Shown one piece after another: positions 12,271 to 14,612 of a stretch of DNA of 14,612 nucleotides. How positions within the stretch are numbered: the first letter of the stretch is position 1; each line of letters opens with the position of its first letter. Source of the DNA: Rhodospirillales bacterium (GTDB lineage: Bacteria; Pseudomonadota; Alphaproteobacteria; Rhodospirillales; JASLLV01); the NCBI GenBank assembly GCA_030754475.1, contig JASMAE010000032.1:1-14612 (forward strand). The letters are read 5' to 3'. Position numbers and translations under genes: made by a program. The notes under the pieces were generated by a model. That model saw only the letters and a program-made list of their open reading frames with translations. It had not been told where the DNA came from and did no database searches.

Positions 12271-14612
12271 TCAGGCGTCGATCTCGACCGCCTCGCCGAG
12301 CGCCGCCTGGGCGGCCGCGATCCTGGCGATGGGGACCCGGAAGGGCGAACACGACACGTAGTCCAGACCCGCGTCTTGAAAGAAGCGAACCGACGCGGGA
12401 TCGCCGCCGTGCTCTCCGCAGATGCCGATCTTGAGGTCCGGGCGCACGGCGCGGCCACGCTTGACGCCCAAGCGGACAAGTTCTCCCACGCCTTCGACGT
12501 CGATGCTGACGAAGGGGTCGATCGGAATGATTCCCTTGTCGTGATAGGCGGCTAAGAAGCTCCCCGAATCGTCGCGCGACAGCCCATAGGCGGTTTGCGT
12601 CAGATCGTTGGTCCCGAAACTGAAGAATTGAGCGCTTTTCGCGATTTCTCCCGCGAGCAGGCAGGCACGCGGGAGCTCGATCATGGTCCCGACAAGATAC
12701 GGGATTTCGGTCGCCGTCTCCTTCATCACCTCGGCGGCGACGGTATCCACCAATTCGGCAAGAATCGTGTATTCCGCCGTCACGCTGACGAGCGGGATCA
12801 TCACTTCGGGCACCACCTTCTGGCCTTTCGCCACCACCGCGGCGGCGGCCTCGAAGATCGCCCGCGCCTGGACCTCGTAGATCTCAGGGTACGTGATGCC
12901 GAGGCGGCATCCGCGGTGGCCGAGCATCGGGTTGGCCTCCCTCAGCCGCAGCGCGCGGAGCCGGACCTCGTCGGCTGTGGTCCCAAGCGCGGTGGCGACC
13001 TCCACCATCTCATCGGCGGTGTGCGGCAGGAACTCGTGGAGCGGCGGGTCGAGCAAGCGGATGGTGACCGGCAACCCGTCCATGATCTCGAACAGGGCTG
13101 CGAAGTCCTGGCGCTGGTAGGGAAGCAGTTTGCCGAGGGCGCCTCGCCGCTCGGCCTCGGTGTCGGCGAGGATCATCTCGCGCATGTGAACGATGCGCTC
13201 GGGATCGAAGAACATGTGCTCGGTGCGGCTCAGTCCGATGCCCTCGGCGCCGAACTCCAACGCCGTCAGCGCATCCTCGGGCGTCTCGGCGTTGGCGCGC
13301 ACGCCAAGCGTGCGGATTTCGTCGACCCACGCCATGAGCTTCGCGAAGTCGCCGGTGACCTCGGGCCGAATGGTGGGAACGGCTCCGAGCATCACCGCGC
13401 CGGCGGCGCCGTCGATGGTGATGCGATCGCCTTCGCGCACCACCCTGTCGCCCGCCGTGAGCGTCTTGGCCTTCGTATCGACGCCGAGCTCGCTCGCGCC
13501 CGCGACGCAAGGCTTACCCATTCCGCGCGCGACCACCGCGGCGTGGCTGGTCATGCCGCCCCGCACGGTCACGATTCCTTCGGCCACATACATGCCACCG
13601 ATGTCTTCGGGGCTGGTCTCCTCCCTGACCAGGATGACGCGTTCGCCCCGCGCCACCCAAGCTTCGGCGTCCTCCGTGTTGAACACCACCTTGCCGCTCG
13701 CCGCACCAGGCGACGCCGGAAGCCCGTGGCCAAGGATGTCGCGATCGGCTTCGGGATCGAGCATCGGGTGCAAGAGCTGGTCGAGCTGCGCGGGGTCGAT
13801 GCGCCGGACCGCCTCGCGCTCGTCTATCAGGCCCTCGGCAACCATGTCGACCGCGATCTTCAGCGCCGCGTTGGTGGTCCGCTTGCCGCCTCGCGTTTGC
13901 AGGATCCAGAGCCGGGTTCGCTCGATCGTGAATTCCACGTCCTGCATGTCGCGGTAGTGATTCTCAAGGGTCCCCTGGACTTTGGCCAATTCGACGAAAG
14001 CCTCCGGAATCACTTCTTCCATCGACGGCAGCTTCGTCCCGCTCGCCTCGCGCTCCGCAATCGTCAGGGACTGGGGCGTTCGGATTCCGGCCACCACGTC
14101 TTCGCCCTGCGCGTTGACCAGGAATTCGCCGTACATTTTGCTTTCGCCCGTCGCTGGATTGCGGGTGAAGCACACGCCGGTCGCGGACTCCGGCCCCATG
14201 TTCCCGAACACCATGGCCTGGACGGTGACGGCGGTTCCCCAATCTTCCGGGATTCCGTGGAGCTTGCGATAGGTGATCGCACGCGGGTTCATCCAGCTTC
14301 CGAACACCGCGCCGATGGCGCCCCAGAGCTGTTCGTTCGGGTCTTGGGGGAAGTCGCGGCCCAGGTGCTCGCGGATCACGCCTTCGTAGGCCGCGAGCAA
14401 GATCCGCCAGTCGTCCGCGCCCAACTCGGTGTCCAGCGCGTAACCCTTGTCCTCCTTGTGCCATTGGAGGCGGTCCTCGAAGTGACCGTGATCGACACCG
14501 AGGACGACGTCCGCGTACATCTGGACGAAGCGGCGGTAACTGTCGGTGGCAAACCGGGCGTCGCCCGAGCCGCGCGCCAGACCCTCGACGGTCTCGTCGT
14601 TGAGGCCCAGAT
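12271..14612 (-). CDS. ppdK: Pyruvate phosphate dikinase, N-terminus outside the window
   Basis: About 780 codons of PPDK, which interconverts pyruvate, ATP and phosphate with phosphoenolpyruvate, AMP and pyrophosphate. The frame is open to the window edge; its first residues LGLNDETVEGLA and ATDSYRRFVQMY match the family about 100 residues into a usual 880-890 residue protein, so the ATG at 14520 is internal. Present are the nucleotide-binding end (GNMGPESATGVCFTRNPATGE), the swivelling phosphohistidine domain (GGMTSHAAVVARGMGKPCVAG, catalytic His codon at 13543-13545) and the PEP/pyruvate barrel (GTNDLTQTAYGLSRDD, then GICGEHGGDP, proton-donor Cys codon at 12418-12420). No key residue is missing. 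It converges on the methyltransferase gene and shows no visible operon partner here. Confidence 0.97.
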   Translation of the reverse strand, partial: LGLNDETVEGLARGSGDARFATDSYRRFVQMYADVVLGVDHGHFEDRLQWHKEDKGYALDTELGADDWRILLAAYEGVIREHLGRDFPQDPNEQLWGAIGAVFGSWMNPRAITYRKLHGIPEDWGTAVTVQAMVFGNMGPESATGVCFTRNPATGESKMYGEFLVNAQGEDVVAGIRTPQSLTIAEREASGTKLPSMEEVIPEAFVELAKVQGTLENHYRDMQDVEFTIERTRLWILQTRGGKRTTNAALKIAVDMVAEGLIDEREAVRRIDPAQLDQLLHPMLDPEADRDILGHGLPASPGAASGKVVFNTEDAEAWVARGERVILVREETSPEDIGGMYVAEGIVTVRGGMTSHAAVVARGMGKPCVAGASELGVDTKAKTLTAGDRVVREGDRITIDGAAGAVMLGAVPTIRPEVTGDFAKLMAWVDEIRTLGVRANAETPEDALTALEFGAEGIGLSRTEHMFFDPERIVHMREMILADTEAERRGALGKLLPYQRQDFAALFEIMDGLPVTIRLLDPPLHEFLPHTADEMVEVATALGTTADEVRLRALRLREANPMLGHRGCRLGITYPEIYEVQARAIFEAAAAVVAKGQKVVPEVMIPLVSVTAEYTILAELVDTVAAEVMKETATEIPYLVGTMIELPRACLLAGEIAKSAQFFSFGTNDLTQTAYGLSRDDSGSFLAAYHDKGIIPIDPFVSIDVEGVGELVRLGVKRGRAVRPDLKIGICGEHGGDPASVRFFQDAGLDYVSCSPFRVPIARIAAAQAALGEAVEIDA

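Noticed and set aside
13193..13957. Open frame of 254 codons on the plus strand inside ppdK
   Set aside because: Ser/Thr/Ala/Pro-rich reverse reading of ppdK, whose catalytic motifs lie on the minus strand across this stretch.

Overview
The window is GC-rich bacterial chromosome, by gene content and codon style most likely from an alphaproteobacterium. That is an inference from high G+C, a PPDK of bacterial type and the YgfZ/EthD/SnoaL gene mix; no rRNA or other marker is present to prove it. I see no tRNA, rRNA, CRISPR array or transposase. Both ends cut through genes: an amidase at the left and pyruvate phosphate dikinase at the right.

Left part (1-4283): an amidase C-terminus on the plus strand converges on a minus-strand operon read from about 4283 down to 536. 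The operon encodes a gamma-glutamyltransferase-family Ntn hydrolase, a DadA-like FAD oxidoreductase, and the C-terminal part of a family-5 (peptide/nickel type) substrate-binding protein. A strong intrinsic terminator follows. Together these look like uptake and breakdown of an amide- or peptide-like amino compound. The binding protein has lost its signal peptide and first lobe, so the uptake part is probably decayed here.

Middle (4534-8968): a small unknown protein with a CxxC motif is followed by two adjacent, almost contiguous ABC half-exporters. Their complementary active-site changes mark them as a heterodimer with one normal and one degenerate ATP site.

Right part (8969-14612): a SnoaL-like protein, a two-domain EthD-like protein, the Fe-S/folate protein YgfZ and a small SAM methyltransferase follow on the plus strand. 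The last converges on ppdK on the minus strand. The intergenic DNA here is unusually rich in repeats: a 13-bp and a 20-bp tandem repeat upstream of the SnoaL gene, two diverged copies of a 142-bp element in opposite orientation on either side of the EthD gene, and a 25-bp hairpin-forming tandem repeat that includes the methyltransferase stop codon.

No complete new defence or mobile system was found. The least explained things are the 142-bp repeat pair, the asymmetric exporter's unknown substrate, the atypical GGT-like active site, and the small CxxC protein.
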